A stretch of 64,000 nucleotides of DNA from Coenobita brevimanus (Eukaryota; Arthropoda; Malacostraca; Decapoda; Coenobitidae), in the NCBI GenBank assembly GCA_032717465.1, contig CM064683.1, positions 35,338,042 to 35,402,041 on the forward strand. The letters run 5' to 3'. The position numbers and the translations under genes are program-made. Positions 27,325-38,660 of the stretch are shown here, piece after piece; position 1 is the stretch's first letter; every line of letters starts with the position of its first letter. Below the pieces are notes generated by a model. It ran no database searches and was not told the origin of the DNA. It saw only the letters and a program-made list of their open reading frames with translations.

Positions 27325-28035
27325 GGGGTCTACCATTACTTACGTACATCATCTGCTTCTAATTAGTAAGCAGAGATCTTGCTAAATTTGATCATTCATT
27401 CCTAAATTAGCTACCCATAATAAATAATGCAATTAATTAAGGAGCGTTATATTATATCCCGTGACTCATATATAACATACCATTACATTCACGTAACCCC
27501 CAGTTACTTTCATACTACCACCCATACTCTCATATCATACCAAGCACCCTAACAATACCAGCCACACCCTCACACTACCCTTCTCACCCTATTGCTATCC
27601 CACACAATCCCACATTACCCCACACACTGTCACACTACCTCACACACCTTAACACAAATCCACACACCCTTACACTGCCCCTAACACTTTCACACTACTA
27701 CACACACACCATCGCATTACCTAACAAGCCCTCACACTACCCTTCACACTCCTCCCCCACACCCTAACGTTACCCCCAAACCCTCACAGTATCCCACACA
27801 CCCTCACACTGTCTCACACACCCTCACTACACAACAGACCCTCCTACTATACCGCACACCTATTATCCCACAAATCTCACACTATTTAGTATCACGTTAC
27901 CTCTTGCACTTCCCCACACGACCAGACAACTCTCCGCACGCACCCACTACTTCATACAGCCCTACCCTACTCCACACAACCCCACACACCTTCACACACC
28001 CCACACACAGCCACATTACCCCACACACTATCACA
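27321..28035. repeat. diverged 20-bp minisatellite, CCCTCACACTACC-like
   Basis: From about 27490 the words CACACCCTCACACTACCC recur with irregular spacing and many substitutions. It is the copy B counterpart of 11620-11950 and resumes after the LINE at 31137-31190. The first 170 bases are unremarkable. Confidence 0.75.
28026..28035. repeat. target-site duplication, left copy (LINE L2)
   Basis: CACTATCACA, repeated exactly at 31137-31146. It brackets the LINE at 28036-31136. Confidence 0.8.
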
Positions 28036-31000
28036 TTATCTATCTATCTATAGCCCGATGCCCTAATCCCGCAAAGGGTGGCCGCAGACAAAACACCTCC
28101 AAGTCGCTCTGTCACCCACCATTTGACTACCCTCCCCCCAGCTCACCCCCCTCTCCCTCATATACCTCTCAACTCCATCCCTCCACCTCATCCTCGGTTT
28201 ACCCCTCCCTCTCCCTCCCTCCACCTCACCTACATACACCCTCCTAGTCAGTCTTTCACTCTCCATTCTCTCCACATGTCCAAACCACCTCAGTGTATTT
28301 CTCCTAATATTCTCAACCACATCCACATCCACCCCACAACGTTCCTTCACTTCTTCATTCGTCAACCTGTCCCTCCATGTCACTCCACATGCTCCTCTCA
28401 AGTAACTCATTTCCACTGCTCTCACTCTTGACTTGTTCCCCTCTTGCAAGGTCCACGCCTCGCTTCCATACATCAGGGTAGGGATCACAGTACTATCATG
28501 CAGTGATTTCTTAACTTCCATACTCACCTCCCTATTTCTCATCACTGCTTTCAGTGAACCAACAACCTTCCTTCCCTGCTGTACCCTTTCACGCACTTCA
28601 TCCCCCAAAGATCCATCCTTACTCATCACACTACCCAAGTACTTGAATGCACTCACATTCTCCATATCCTCACCATCCAACCTCACTGTACATTCTGTGA
28701 CTTCATTCCTCTCAAACACCATAACTTTACTTTTGTTTACATTAACTTTCAGATTCCTCCTCCTACACACTGTCCCAAATTCATTCACCAAATCTTGCAA
28801 CTCCCATTCATCTTCACTCAACAATACTGTATCATCAGCAAACAGCAGCACCGGAATCTTCCAAATCTCACCCTCATTCATTAGAGCCACCCCAACATCC
28901 ACTGCCCTACCTTGCACCTCCTTTACAACCCCATCCATGTATATATTAAACAGCCATGGAGACATCACACAACCCTGTTTCAGTCCCACATTGAGATCAA
29001 AGAACTCACTCAGCTCACCATACACTTGCACCGTAGCCCTAGCTCCCTCGTACATACTCTTCACAGCACTCAACAATTTCCCCTCCACTCCATATATTCT
29101 TAATACCTTCCAAATACCTTGCCTATCTATTCTGTCCGTTCTCCCCTTTGGAGCTAAGATGCGAATGAATGTGTTTGAATGGATGAGTAAATGGAGAGTG
29201 AGTCGTCCTGTCTCGGCTACCTCCCTTTCCTTGGGGGAAGCAGCCTAGGTATATAGATAGATAGATAGATCTATTCTGTCATAAGCTTTCTCCAAGTTCA
29301 TGAAGGCAGCATACACTTTCCTTCCCTTCTCTAGATACTTCTCCATTAAACATCTTAGATCAAATATCTGATCTACACACCCTTTTCTCTTCCTAAATCC
29401 CCTTTGTTCTTCTCCAACTAGCTCCTCTGTCATATGCCTAACCCTATCAATGAGTATTCTACCATGTATTTTACCAGTCACATTAAGAAGGCAAATACCC
29501 CTATGGTTACCACATACTTCTCTCTCCCCTTTTCCTTTGTATAAAGGAACAATTATACCTGATTTCCAGTCCTCTGGAACCCTTCCCTCTTCCCAAGCCA
29601 ATCTACACAACTTCCATATCCACTCCACAACAATCTCACCCCCATACCTAAGCATTTCACCACACACTCCATCAATTCCTGGGGCCTTTCCCAACTTAAT
29701 CTTCATCGCTTCCACTACTTCCGCCCTACTGATCTCTTCCTCCCTCCTCTCATCTCTTCTTCTCCCAGCCATTCCCCAACCACTTATACTCGCACTGCTG
29801 TCACTCTCTACATTCAACAAATCCTCAAAGTGTTCCTTCCATCTCCTCAATTTCTCTTTCTTCTCCACCAACAATCTATTATTCCTATCTTTCACTCCCC
29901 TACTGTTTCCCCTTTCACACTGCCTTACTTTCTTTACCTCCTTCCAAAACAATTTCTTACTCTCCCTCCATTTTACACTCAGATTCCTCCCAAACTCTTC
30001 ATCCACTTTCTTCTTACTCTCCTATACCAGTCTCTTAACCTCCCTTCTCCTGCTCACATATAACTCTCTCTTCTCTCTCTCATCTTCTTCCCTTCCTCTA
30101 CTCGCTAACCATTCACTATATGCCTTCTTCTTTTGTTCCACAGCTCGTTTCACCTCATCATTCCACCATGCTGTCCCTTGCACACCCTTGCATCTCCTCC
30201 TCACTCCACAAACCGCCTCACACGCTGTGCCTATCTCTTCCATGAATATCTTACATACGTCTTCCACCCCTTCCATCTGCTCTAGCTCATACCTTCCCAA
30301 TCTTTCTTCCACTATGCTCTTATACTCTGTTATTTTCTCACTATCTTGCAATTTCTCCACTCTTCTCACAGGAGCTGTTTCCTCCTGTCTTCCCTTTCGT
30401 CTCCTCAACCATTTTCTTTGCAGCTTTACCTTGGCCATCACTAAGTGATGGTCCGAGACTCCATTCCTCCACCCTCTCCACACTCTTGCATCCAACACTT
30501 GTCTTCTCATTCGCTCATCCACACACACGTAGTCTATCTTTGCCTTTCGTTCAACAAATTCATCATCCATCCTCCTCATTACTCTCCATGTATACCGGTG
30601 GATCATCTTATGACGAAAGTAGGTGTTGGTTATTGCCAACCCCTTACCAGCACAGATGTCCACCAAAGCACTACCATTCCCATCTACTTCAGCTGGCACA
30701 CCCCACTGACCAACCACTCCATCCACTCGTACATTCCCAACTTTGCCATTCATGTCTCCAATCAAAAGCACTCTCTCGCTCATCTCAGATTTGTCCATAC
30801 ATGCTTCTACTCTCGCCCAAAACTCATCTTTCACTCTTGCCACTCGGTCCTCTGTCGGAGCATACACACATACAATCGCCACGCTTGTATACCTACTTTC
30901 ATCCTCACCCATACAATCCTTGCACCCACTGTTCCATACTCTCTTATATTCTCCTTCCACTTCTTGCTTATCATCAGACATACTCCCTCTCTTGCCCTCT

Positions 31001-31136
31001 CATTCTCATTGACTCCCGCACATATACCTAAACCATATTCCCATTCTCTCACCCTTTCACCTTCCCATTTAGTTTCAGTCAATCCACATATATCCACTTT
31101 TGCATCCTCAAGCACCTGAACAATCTCTCTCACTTT
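28036..31136 (-). pseudogene. RTE-like LINE, subfamily alpha, nearly complete, with EN and RT
   Basis: On the minus strand, 5' to 3'. APE-type endonuclease: T-E-T-K-W at about 31070 (catalytic Glu), V-C-V-Y-A-P-T-E-D near 30860, G-D-M-N-G-K-V-G at about 30745 and S-D-H-H-L-V at 30445. Linker, then RT: C-G-N-H-R-G-I-C-L-L-N, G-C-V-D-Q, A-F-M-N-L-E-K-A-Y-D-R (palm A), G-L-K-Q-G-C-V-M-S-P-W-L-F-N, L-L-F-A-D-D-T-V-L-L (catalytic). Then Y-G-S-E-A-W-T-L, R-W-F-G-H-V-E-R-M and the end R-F/C-V-C-G-H-P. The tail is (TAGA)n at 28036-28052. Defects: a one-base deletion near 30878, a TAG stop near 30021 and a foreign insertion at 29137-29268. The first endonuclease residues are missing (5' truncation). 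A 10-bp duplication flanks it. Clade is inferred; the function is self-mobilisation by target-primed reverse transcription. Confidence 0.9.
29137..29268 (+). mobile_element. 132-bp truncated LINE-gamma 3' end inserted in LINE L2
   Basis: The insert separates K-A-Y-D-R-I-D from W-K-V-L-R-I-Y-G of the host LINE and ends in (GATA)n at 29254-29268. It is flanked by a perfect 12-bp duplication, ATCTATTCTGTC, at 29125-29136 and 29269-29280. The uninterrupted LINE at 42822-45530 carries this 12-mer once. The insert shares TGGATGAGTAAAT and TCGTCCTGTCTCGGCTACCT with the complement of 57745-57835. That is the 3' UTR of another LINE (57725-59485), so it is a 5'-truncated copy of that family. Confidence 0.8.
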
Positions 31137-31410
31137 CACTATCACACACACCCTCAAATTACCCCTCACACCCTTGCACTTTCCCTCGCACTACTCCAAA
31201 CATCCTTCCACGCTGGGCCACCTCCACAGCCATCACAAACGCAACAGCATCTGAATATATAATTCTGGCGCTTACATAACCCTTGTTAATAATTGAAGCA
31301 ACAGTTGTGCGCGTGTAATGTATCAGCTAACGTTAACAACGCTCACTCAGGAAGGCGGTGAAGGTTTAGTGTTACTTGAGCCTAATTTACAGTTTATCAC
31401 CACCCTTCGC

Positions 31411-31414
<4 letters not shown>
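31137..31414. other. right target-site duplication and copy B sequence
   Basis: CACTATCACA at 31137-31146 is the right target-site duplication of the LINE. Remnants of the CCCTCACAC minisatellite follow to about 31190. From 31240 the sequence aligns with 12000-12160. Confidence 0.7.

Positions 31415-31461
<47 letters not shown>
31415..31461. repeat. (CA)n microsatellite
   Basis: About 23 CA units, at a place where copy A (about 12168) has only ACAC, so this array expanded after the duplication. Confidence 0.95.
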
Positions 31462-31463
<2 letters not shown>

Positions 31464-32050
31464 TCTCTACTGCTGTCTGGCTCTCTAACTCTTTGTTCTC
31501 CCTTTTGTCTGACGTGTGTGTGCCAAGGCTTACTGTGTCGTTCGGAATAGCTGAGTTACACAATAGCTCTATTACTGTCTCTCTCCAGGACTTATTCTGA
31601 CGTAAATTGTCCGATCGTCTGGGCAGGGATGAAGGGTAGAAGAAAAACATGCCGCTTCATTTGCATACGGTCTGCACATAACGATACTCACGCTTCGGTA
31701 CACTGTTTGGCAATGCAGAAAGGAAAATCTAGATCGCACTAAAGTAAGGAGGGGATTTCTCCTAACTTTTACCCCGACTTCGGTACTGGAGAGGAACACC
31801 TTCAAAGAGTGCCATAGATATGACCAGGTGTTAGAGTTGCCCGATTATACAAAGATCCCTTAGTTCCCTCTATTTCCTTCGAAAGAATTACAGTGGACCG
31901 CAGAAAAGGATAAATTCGGCTGTTATCCAGGTTCTTACTCAGATGAGCTCGAAGTTGCAACTACTGCTACTACGACTTCGACTACGACTACTACTACTTC
32001 TACTATTCCATTACTACTACTACTACTACTACTACACTAGTAACAGTATC
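31462..32050. other. noncoding part of copy B
   Basis: Collinear with 12170-12670, including the anchor at 31755-31960 that also matches 880-1110. Short ACT arrays end it. No gene signal. Confidence 0.6.
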
Positions 32051-32051
<1 letters not shown>

Positions 32052-32127
<76 letters not shown>

Positions 32128-32165
32128 TAATAATAATAATAATAATAATAACAACAACAATAACA
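32052..32165. repeat. (AAT)n trinucleotide array
   Basis: About 37 AAT/TAA units with a few AAC. Confidence 0.95.
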
Positions 32166-32880
32166 TGCCAGTAGGCGATGATGACCAGCTCCTAGCGGAA
32201 TAAGCTTTCTCAGCGACCGGAATTAGGTTTCGACACTAAAAGTCATTTCTTTATGGAGCTACTCCAGTACAGCATTCCACTCAAACATCATGGCCCTGGC
32301 TTAATAATCTTCGGAGACTTGGCATATCGCGCAAGCACAGTCGTGATTTCAGCTAGTTACATCGTTTTCGTATTTGATGACCTTTGACCCCTGACCTGGC
32401 CTATGTAGCACATAGGTGTACGGTAGAAAGTTCCAGTACTAGTCTGTGTCTATAAGCATACAAACTTTCATTCGGTTCCATCGAACCACTGGAGAACTAG
32501 AGGGACAATTTTGAAAACAGGTACTGGTTGCTAAGGAAGCTGAGGCCAATCTTCACAGGGTTGCCACTCGAAAACTAGAGGAGAGAGGGGAAAAATGGAT
32601 GGCACACTTATGATAGGGAATGACCTCAAGATTACGCCTGAAGAAGTCACAGCTTTCTACACCTATTAGTAATGCTTCTACAGCTCAAACCGTGAAAAGT
32701 ACGATAAAAGAGAGTTTTAGGCCGTTGCTAGGCAACGATTAGTTGCCTAGCAATCAAAACACTGCGGACACAACTAAATCATAGGCTGGTCATTGTGTCC
32801 AAGTTTGGTCGGAATCGGTTAATTCTGAAGGATAGAAGTGCCTGCCACAGTTAAACGAGAATGAAAGAAAGAAAACGCGA
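32166..32880. other. possible unclassified interspersed repeat
   Basis: This 700-base segment has no visible match in copy A and sits between triplet arrays, so it is probably an insertion. Words such as GTCCAAGTTTGGTCGGAATCGG at its right end recall non-autonomous invertebrate repeats (memory). It contains the inverted pair of RFX-like palindromes at 32724-32753. No ORF. Confidence 0.4.
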
Positions 32881-33890
32881 CGAACAATGAGGGCAGCATG
32901 GAGCTGGCCAGTGATAGCAAGAAGAAGCAGAAGGAGAAGAAAAAATAATAATAATAACACGAGTACAAGTACCGGTACTTCTACTACTAGTACTACTACA
33001 ACTGCTGCCACTTCTGCTTCGACCTGCACGATCAGACAAATTACTTCAGACATCAGTGTGACGTCTTTGGTTTCGTCTGGACTAATTTCTGTACGCCAGG
33101 TTCCGCACAGGCCTGTAATGCTGCCCGTCCGCCTGTGTGGTGTCCGTGTGGAAAGTTACAGTGTCGTGGGAACATATTATGTAGGAGGCAAGAGTTGGGA
33201 GCGTGTTCTTTATGTAAGAGGTTCACTGGCCTCTCTTCCTTACTATACTCGTTATATCTTTACTTCTCCTTCTTCAGTGCTGAGTTGTAAAGTAAATTAA
33301 CATCGGAATATGAAGATAGTCACGATGAGATATTTTGGAAAGAATGTAGAGCTGCTGTATTGTCTTTTTCTGTCATTGAGATAGGTAAAATAAGCTACAA
33401 AAGGGCGAAAGTCTGGGTCAATTTAAAGTAAAAACAGTGTGGTATTTTTTATAAGGAACATTATTATTCCCTTGTTTGCTGTCTATATCCTTGTTCTAGC
33501 AAGTTTGTTTCGGTATAGAAAACATTAATATTTTTTGTGTGCTAACTATGTCATCGTAGCCAATTCAGTATTACATATTGGATATTAATTTTCCTAAACT
33601 GCATGAAAATCATTTCTCCCTAAAGAACATATCTGTCTATCTATCTGTCTATTTATCTATGTATCTATCTTTTTATTTATCTGTTTATCTATCTATCTGT
33701 CTATGTTTGTCACTATGTCCATATATCTGTGTATCTGTCTGTCTATCTATCTGTCTAATGACGCTTCTTTTACAGTGCATTATCGTATTCTTCGGCATAC
33801 TATTTTAACTGTCTTGCCATTATATTAATTCCTTGTACAGGTATCGTAATATTATTGGCATGCTATTTATACCTATTTAGACACTTTATT
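32881..33890. other. noncoding part of copy B
   Basis: Collinear with about 12890-13620. Includes AAT/ACT triplets at 32938-33005 and TCTA/TCTG units at 33630-33760. No gene signal. Confidence 0.6.
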
Positions 33891-34149
33891 TCTGTCAATG
33901 ACCCTTCCTCTGGTAGTGCCGCCGCCACTGCCTGTAAAACTAACGGTACCTTTAATGAGATGCAACTAATTTAACGTAAAACATTTAATAGTTAATCCTT
34001 CAAAGATTTACTGTTCCTTAGAATGGACCTTAAAGCACACCGTACCTTGCAGACTAAAGGACGTTAGAAAAGTCTTTGTGCAGTGGGAGGCGGGAGGTTT
34101 GGCAGTGTAAGGAGTAGCTGTGAGGTTTATGTGAGGTTTGACAGTAAAA

Positions 34150-34790
34150 TATGTGTGGAGTGTGACACTGTGCGGTGAAGCAGTGTGAGGCGGCAGCGTG
34201 TGGTATGGTGGCGTGTGGTGTTGCAAGGTGTGCTGTGGCAACGTGATGTGTGTCAGTGTGTACTGTGGCAGCGTGTGATGTGTCAGTGTGAGGTATGGCA
34301 ATGTGTGGTGTGGCGGTGTGTGGTATGGAAGTGTGAAGTATGATAGTGTGTGGTGTGGCAATGTGTATTATTGTAGTGTGTGGTATGGTAGCGTGGGATG
34401 TGTAAGTGTGAGATGTGTGTGTAGTGCGGCAGTGTGTAATGTGTCAATGTGTGCTGTGTCATTCTTGGAACATGTAGCAGTGTGTTATATGAAAGTATAG
34501 TGTGGCAGTGTGTGGTGTGGCAGTGCCTGATGTGGGATTGTATGGTGTGGCAACGTTTTCTGGGACAGTATGTGGTCATGGATTTGTTAAAATGTATGGT
34601 TGCGTGTTGTATGAAAATGCATGGTGTGGCAGTGTGTGGTGTGGCGGTGGTATTTGTGGCAGTGTTAGATTTGGCTGTGTAAAGATGTGGAAATGTGGCA
34701 GTTTGAGACGTGTGGATAGTAAGTTAGTGCTAAGTGTGACTGTGGTGCTGTAATGTGGCTGTGTGAGCTTTTGTTAAGTGAGGTGGAGGA
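34150..34790 (+). repeat. 15-bp minisatellite
   Basis: The unit is close to GTGTGTGGTGTGGCA, with many substitutions, running across about 640 bases. Minus-strand frames give repeated H-T-T-H-C-H-T-S strings because the period is a multiple of three. A shorter, more decayed version lies at 16390-16640 in copy A. Confidence 0.85.
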
Positions 34791-35768
34791 GAATGTGTCA
34801 AAAGCTAGGGTGACAGTATGGGATTTGGTAAAAATTCTATATTGCACAGTGACATTAATTTCGTTGAGTTGGTAGCCTGTGAATATTTAATTAGTGAAAG
34901 AAGGCCTTTAAAACGTCCACAATATACATTTCTTATTAAAAATGTTTTTGGAGGCATAGCTTACGAGGTCAATATGGTCCTTTTTAAATATTCTTATCTC
35001 CAAACATTATTATTTAAGCCTGGTAGAACTCATGTGCTTAAGGGGTTCATGAAGGGTATTTCTAACTCTACAAATGGAAGAGGGTAACTATTTCTACATA
35101 TAACCAGGCTCCTTAATTTCAGAAAGTGTGTCCACAAATGGACCACCTCAATGCCATCTTTTCCCCCTCCTCCCATCAGGTTACCCTCTCCAATTCACTC
35201 CCTCTTCACCTCTCCAGCTAAGCTAATCATCTGAAGGTAGCAAAATAAGAAAGATGTTCTCCAGCTGAAGTTATGAGCAGTATAACAGCACTCCACGGTC
35301 CAAAATAAATCCACCTCAGTATTTTAATGGGTTTGGTATGACAAATGCATCTGGCCCCAACCTACAGTTTGTCAGTCGTTAATGCCAGCGAAAATTCGGG
35401 GCGATATCAAGCTCATGTGTGTGTATGAAACGTGATGGGCAAGTAAGTCAGTGTGTGTGATCAGTGGTTGAAGGGCAGTGGGTGGAAGAGTAAATGCCAA
35501 ACTGAGTTTCAAACCCGGGACTGTTATTTTATGTACAGATGCTGTCAGTAGTTTTTTTTCACACTCTCTCGAAACTGCGTCAGAGTTCGGTGATACCTTG
35601 CTAAACTGCCATTCTGTCTGTCTGTCTATCGGTCGGTCGGTCCAACACGGCGTATCTTTCGCGCTGACCGTCAGTATTTGTTCTGTCATATTTTCTCCAC
35701 TAGCGATAAAACAATCCATAACCATTTCACGTTTATTACATCTTAGCAATTTGTTATATATCTATCTA

Positions 35769-35770
<2 letters not shown>
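34791..35770. other. noncoding part of copy B
   Basis: Collinear with 16640-17790 through anchors at 35100-35470 and 35440-35690. No gene signal. Confidence 0.6.

Positions 35771-35840
<70 letters not shown>
35771..35840. repeat. (TA)n microsatellite, left flank of a SINE
   Basis: A pure TA array abutting the element at 35841-36198, which has (TA)n on its other side too. Confidence 0.95.
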
Positions 35841-35841
<1 letters not shown>

Positions 35842-36196
35842 CCACTGTAGGACCGGCCTATCCCTACCAAAGCAGGGACGATACAGCCACTTTATCTCTG
35901 CCAAGTGGCTTAGGCTGTCTGGTAGAGACTTTATGTTCGGTGAGAAGTGCTTGTGCGTGTAACTGTAATGTTGGAGTGGCTTTGTATTTGTGTGTAGTCT
36001 GTGAACCAAGTGTAATCGGCCCGCCTTAAGCCGACTGGGTGCAAGCATACTAGCATGCGACACTGGTTCAACCACAGCACCCCTTATGTCCACCAGAGCG
36101 GTCAGTGGCTCGGTGAACGCTTCCCAGAGATTTTACAACTCAGGTGGGAGGCGAACCCGCGTCCACCAGCGTGCAAAACGCACACTCTACCACAGA

Positions 36197-36198
<2 letters not shown>
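35841..36198 (-). mobile_element. tRNA-derived SINE embedded in (TA)n
   Basis: On the minus strand the element begins TCCTCTGTGGTAGAGTG, with an A-box-like TGTGGTAGAGTG at complement of 36183-36194. A B box GGGTTCGCCTCCC lies at complement of 36146-36158. Between them GCG-TTTTGCA-CGC could form an anticodon-like arm. The 3' body runs to about 35841 and has no poly(A). TA arrays flank both sides (35771-35840 and 36199-36285). The right array opens long isoleucine/tyrosine frames that are artefacts. The exact 3' boundary is uncertain. Confidence 0.7.
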
Positions 36199-36280
<82 letters not shown>

Positions 36281-36285
36281 ATATA
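36199..36285. repeat. (TA)n microsatellite, right flank of a SINE
   Basis: TA array with two ACATATACAT variants near its right end. Confidence 0.95.
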
Positions 36286-36789
36286 ATGTCGACTTCTTTC
36301 ATATATATCAAACGACGACGAATACAAGCGTATTTCATGCAGAAACTCTGGTGATAAAATGTTCCTAAAAAGTATTCAAAGCCCGGTCAGACAATATGGC
36401 CAGTAGAATAGACAAAGTAGTCACAGGTTCCTTTGCAACCAATGATTATCAAAAGAACAGTAGGCCTGCTGCTACTTTCTGTTTATCCTTTTTTATACTA
36501 CTTATTACCACATCTCACCTGTATGTACTGTCTCTCCCAGGTCGCACAGTATTCTAGTCTTCACTTTAAAATTGCTCTCACAATCAAAAGTTCGTCGACA
36601 TTTCCTTGCCAGCTGTGATGATCAAAGTTGTTACACTGAAAATTTTTTATCAGACGGTAGTATAGAGGACACAACAAAAGAACATGGAAAAAGAAGGATA
36701 CCCTCTGTTACACCAGCAAAGATCAGAAATACGAGTACTAAAGCTTGTCTCCTGGTACACCCTCAAGAGGCCATCCCCTCACCCACCTA
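36286..36789. other. noncoding part of copy B
   Basis: 36430-36660 matches 18020-18250. No gene signal. Confidence 0.6.
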
Positions 36790-37660
36790 TATTCCTCCAT
36801 GGATCTATTATCACTTCATGGACCAAGATTTCTCCTTGAACCCGTTCTCTTTTATAAACTAGCCTTCTTGGATGGTCCTAACTTTTTTTATGAACCTTTT
36901 TTTTCCACTGATCCATTTTCCCCATGGACCTGTTTTTCCCATGGCACCATTTTCCCCATGGACCTGTTTTTCCCATGGCACCATTTTCCCCATGGACCTG
37001 TTTTTCCCATGGCATTATTTTCCCCGTGGACCTGTTTTTCCCGTGGCACTGTTTTCCCCATGGACCTGTTTTTCCCATGGTATTATTTTCCCCGTGGACC
37101 AGTTTTTCCGCTGGAGCTATTTTCCCATTAATACTTTTCACATGGACATACTCTTACCATGGAGGTATAAAAGTCTTAACATTTATTTTCTTATGGCCCT
37201 TTTATTCCCATGGATCTATTTTTCCCTGTGGACATACTTTCCCCGGGGATATATTTTCCTCATGGACTTGTTTTCCTCATGGACTTATTTTTGCTGATGA
37301 AACTATTATCCTCATGGACCAATTTTACCCTAGGAACTCGCCTTTGCCATGGACCTATTTCCTTTCCATTGACATACTTTCTTTCCAATGGTCTTTTTCC
37401 ACATTTACCAATTTGCCCAGTGGACCTATTTTCCACATGGGCCTCCTTTCTCAACGGACCTTTTTGATCCTCATCGGAAAGCACCCATTCCCACATAGAC
37501 TTAATTTCTCCCCATGCAGAGACAGAGAACCCTAAATGGATCTGCCTTCTCCTGCAGTTGTATCTTCCATGTGGACATATTTACTCACTGGACCTGTTAC
37601 ACCACTTTCCAATTTCCCACAACGACGAATTCCCCATGAACTTTTTTCCCCCATCGACCT
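36790..37660 (+). repeat. 17/34-bp minisatellite with CCATGG phasing
   Basis: The regular core at 36910-37100 is a 34-bp unit built from two related 17-bp halves, CCCATGGACCTGTTTTT and CCCATGGCACCATTTTC. Toward 37660 the units become degenerate while CATGGAC and TTTTCC words persist. Neither 17 nor 34 is divisible by three, so all three plus-strand frames stay open for 400-600 bases and read as F-P-W/H-G/M-D-L strings. These look like proteins but are not. Confidence 0.85.
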
Positions 37661-38115
37661 ATTCCAACCAGATGACTACTTATATCATGGACCAATTGTC
37701 GGTGAACCTCTTTGCCCACATCCACCCACCCATCCACTCCCAGGCCACATATGTACTTACTCACTCAGTATAGTGAGCCCGTCTCTTGCTCTGTACTCTG
37801 GGGACCCACACATCTACCCACCTATTCACCCACCCATGCATTCCACTGCCAACTCTACCCTCCCCCCAACCCCACCCACTCACCTGCACACCCTACCTAC
37901 CCCGTCCACCCACAAAAAAAACACCCACCCACCCTGCTTTGCTCACCCACAAAAACACTCACTCACCCACCTACCCTGACCTAAAAAAAATAAATAAATA
38001 AATAAACTACCCATGCCACCCACTCTTCCCACAGTCTGTTAACCCACACACCCTCCAAATCACCCCACCTTGCCAATCCTGCCAACTAATCTAATATACA
38101 GTACTATAGCAGTAG

Positions 38116-38120
<5 letters not shown>
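37661..38120. repeat. CCCACC-rich degenerate repeat
   Basis: CACCCACC and CCACCCAC words dominate 37710-38060, with an (AAAT)n run at about 37986-38008. Threonine/proline/histidine frames here are artefacts. Confidence 0.75.

Positions 38121-38163
<43 letters not shown>
38121..38163. repeat. (GT)n microsatellite
   Basis: About 21 GT units. Confidence 0.95.
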
Positions 38164-38165
<2 letters not shown>

Positions 38166-38619
38166 TTTGGGCAGCTGAAACTACACATTCAAATCGCACA
38201 AAAATTAGCAAAAAAATCGCAGAAAATTCGCTCATGTGAATAAACTTGGTCCCATCACGACTGAAAAACTTTTACTATATTTAATGAGCGATCACATTTT
38301 GACCCAAAAAAAAACGCCGCTCCTGGCGCCCGGCATAGGATCTCCATAGAATTTTTTGCCCACAGGTACAACTAAAGTTTTTCGGACTTCCATTCGGACA
38401 ACTTGGGTTCCATTCCCGAAGCTGCAAATAACACGATCAATTGGTTAGCTGCAAAAAATCCAAGTGACAACGTTACACTAGAACAGCACATAAACGCGAG
38501 AGCCCTCCGCAGGAGCAAGTGCGAGGGGGCCTTTCAAGCACTTGTCCTCATCTACCGCATTCACCCAATCACCCACCGAACTCACCAAGATCCACTAGCG
38601 AGATGACATGCAAGTTTCG

Positions 38620-38660
<41 letters not shown>
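38164..38660. other. possible unclassified interspersed repeat
   Basis: No counterpart is visible in copy A. The segment is bounded by (GT)n on the left and (CA)n at 38621-38658 on the right. It contains AATCGC words and a GGGTTCCATTCCC word resembling a B box, without a convincing A box. A 67-codon frame at 38403 has no recognisable motif. Confidence 0.35.

Noticed and set aside
27490..28035. CRISPR-like spaced repeats
   Set aside because: Irregular spacing, degenerate minisatellite words and clear eukaryotic context.
28433..30448. Long plus-strand frames rich in Ser, Leu, Pro and Thr opposite the LINE
   Set aside because: Antisense shadows of the minus-strand LINE RT and linker; the same shadows recur opposite the LINE copies at 41-47 kb.
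36745..37535. Long overlapping plus-strand frames rich in Phe, Pro, Trp and Met
   Set aside because: They are translations of a 17/34-bp minisatellite in three frames at once; no start context, domain or conservation.
37500..37980. Pro/Thr/His-rich secreted-protein-like frames
   Set aside because: CCCACC-rich simple sequence, open in several frames.
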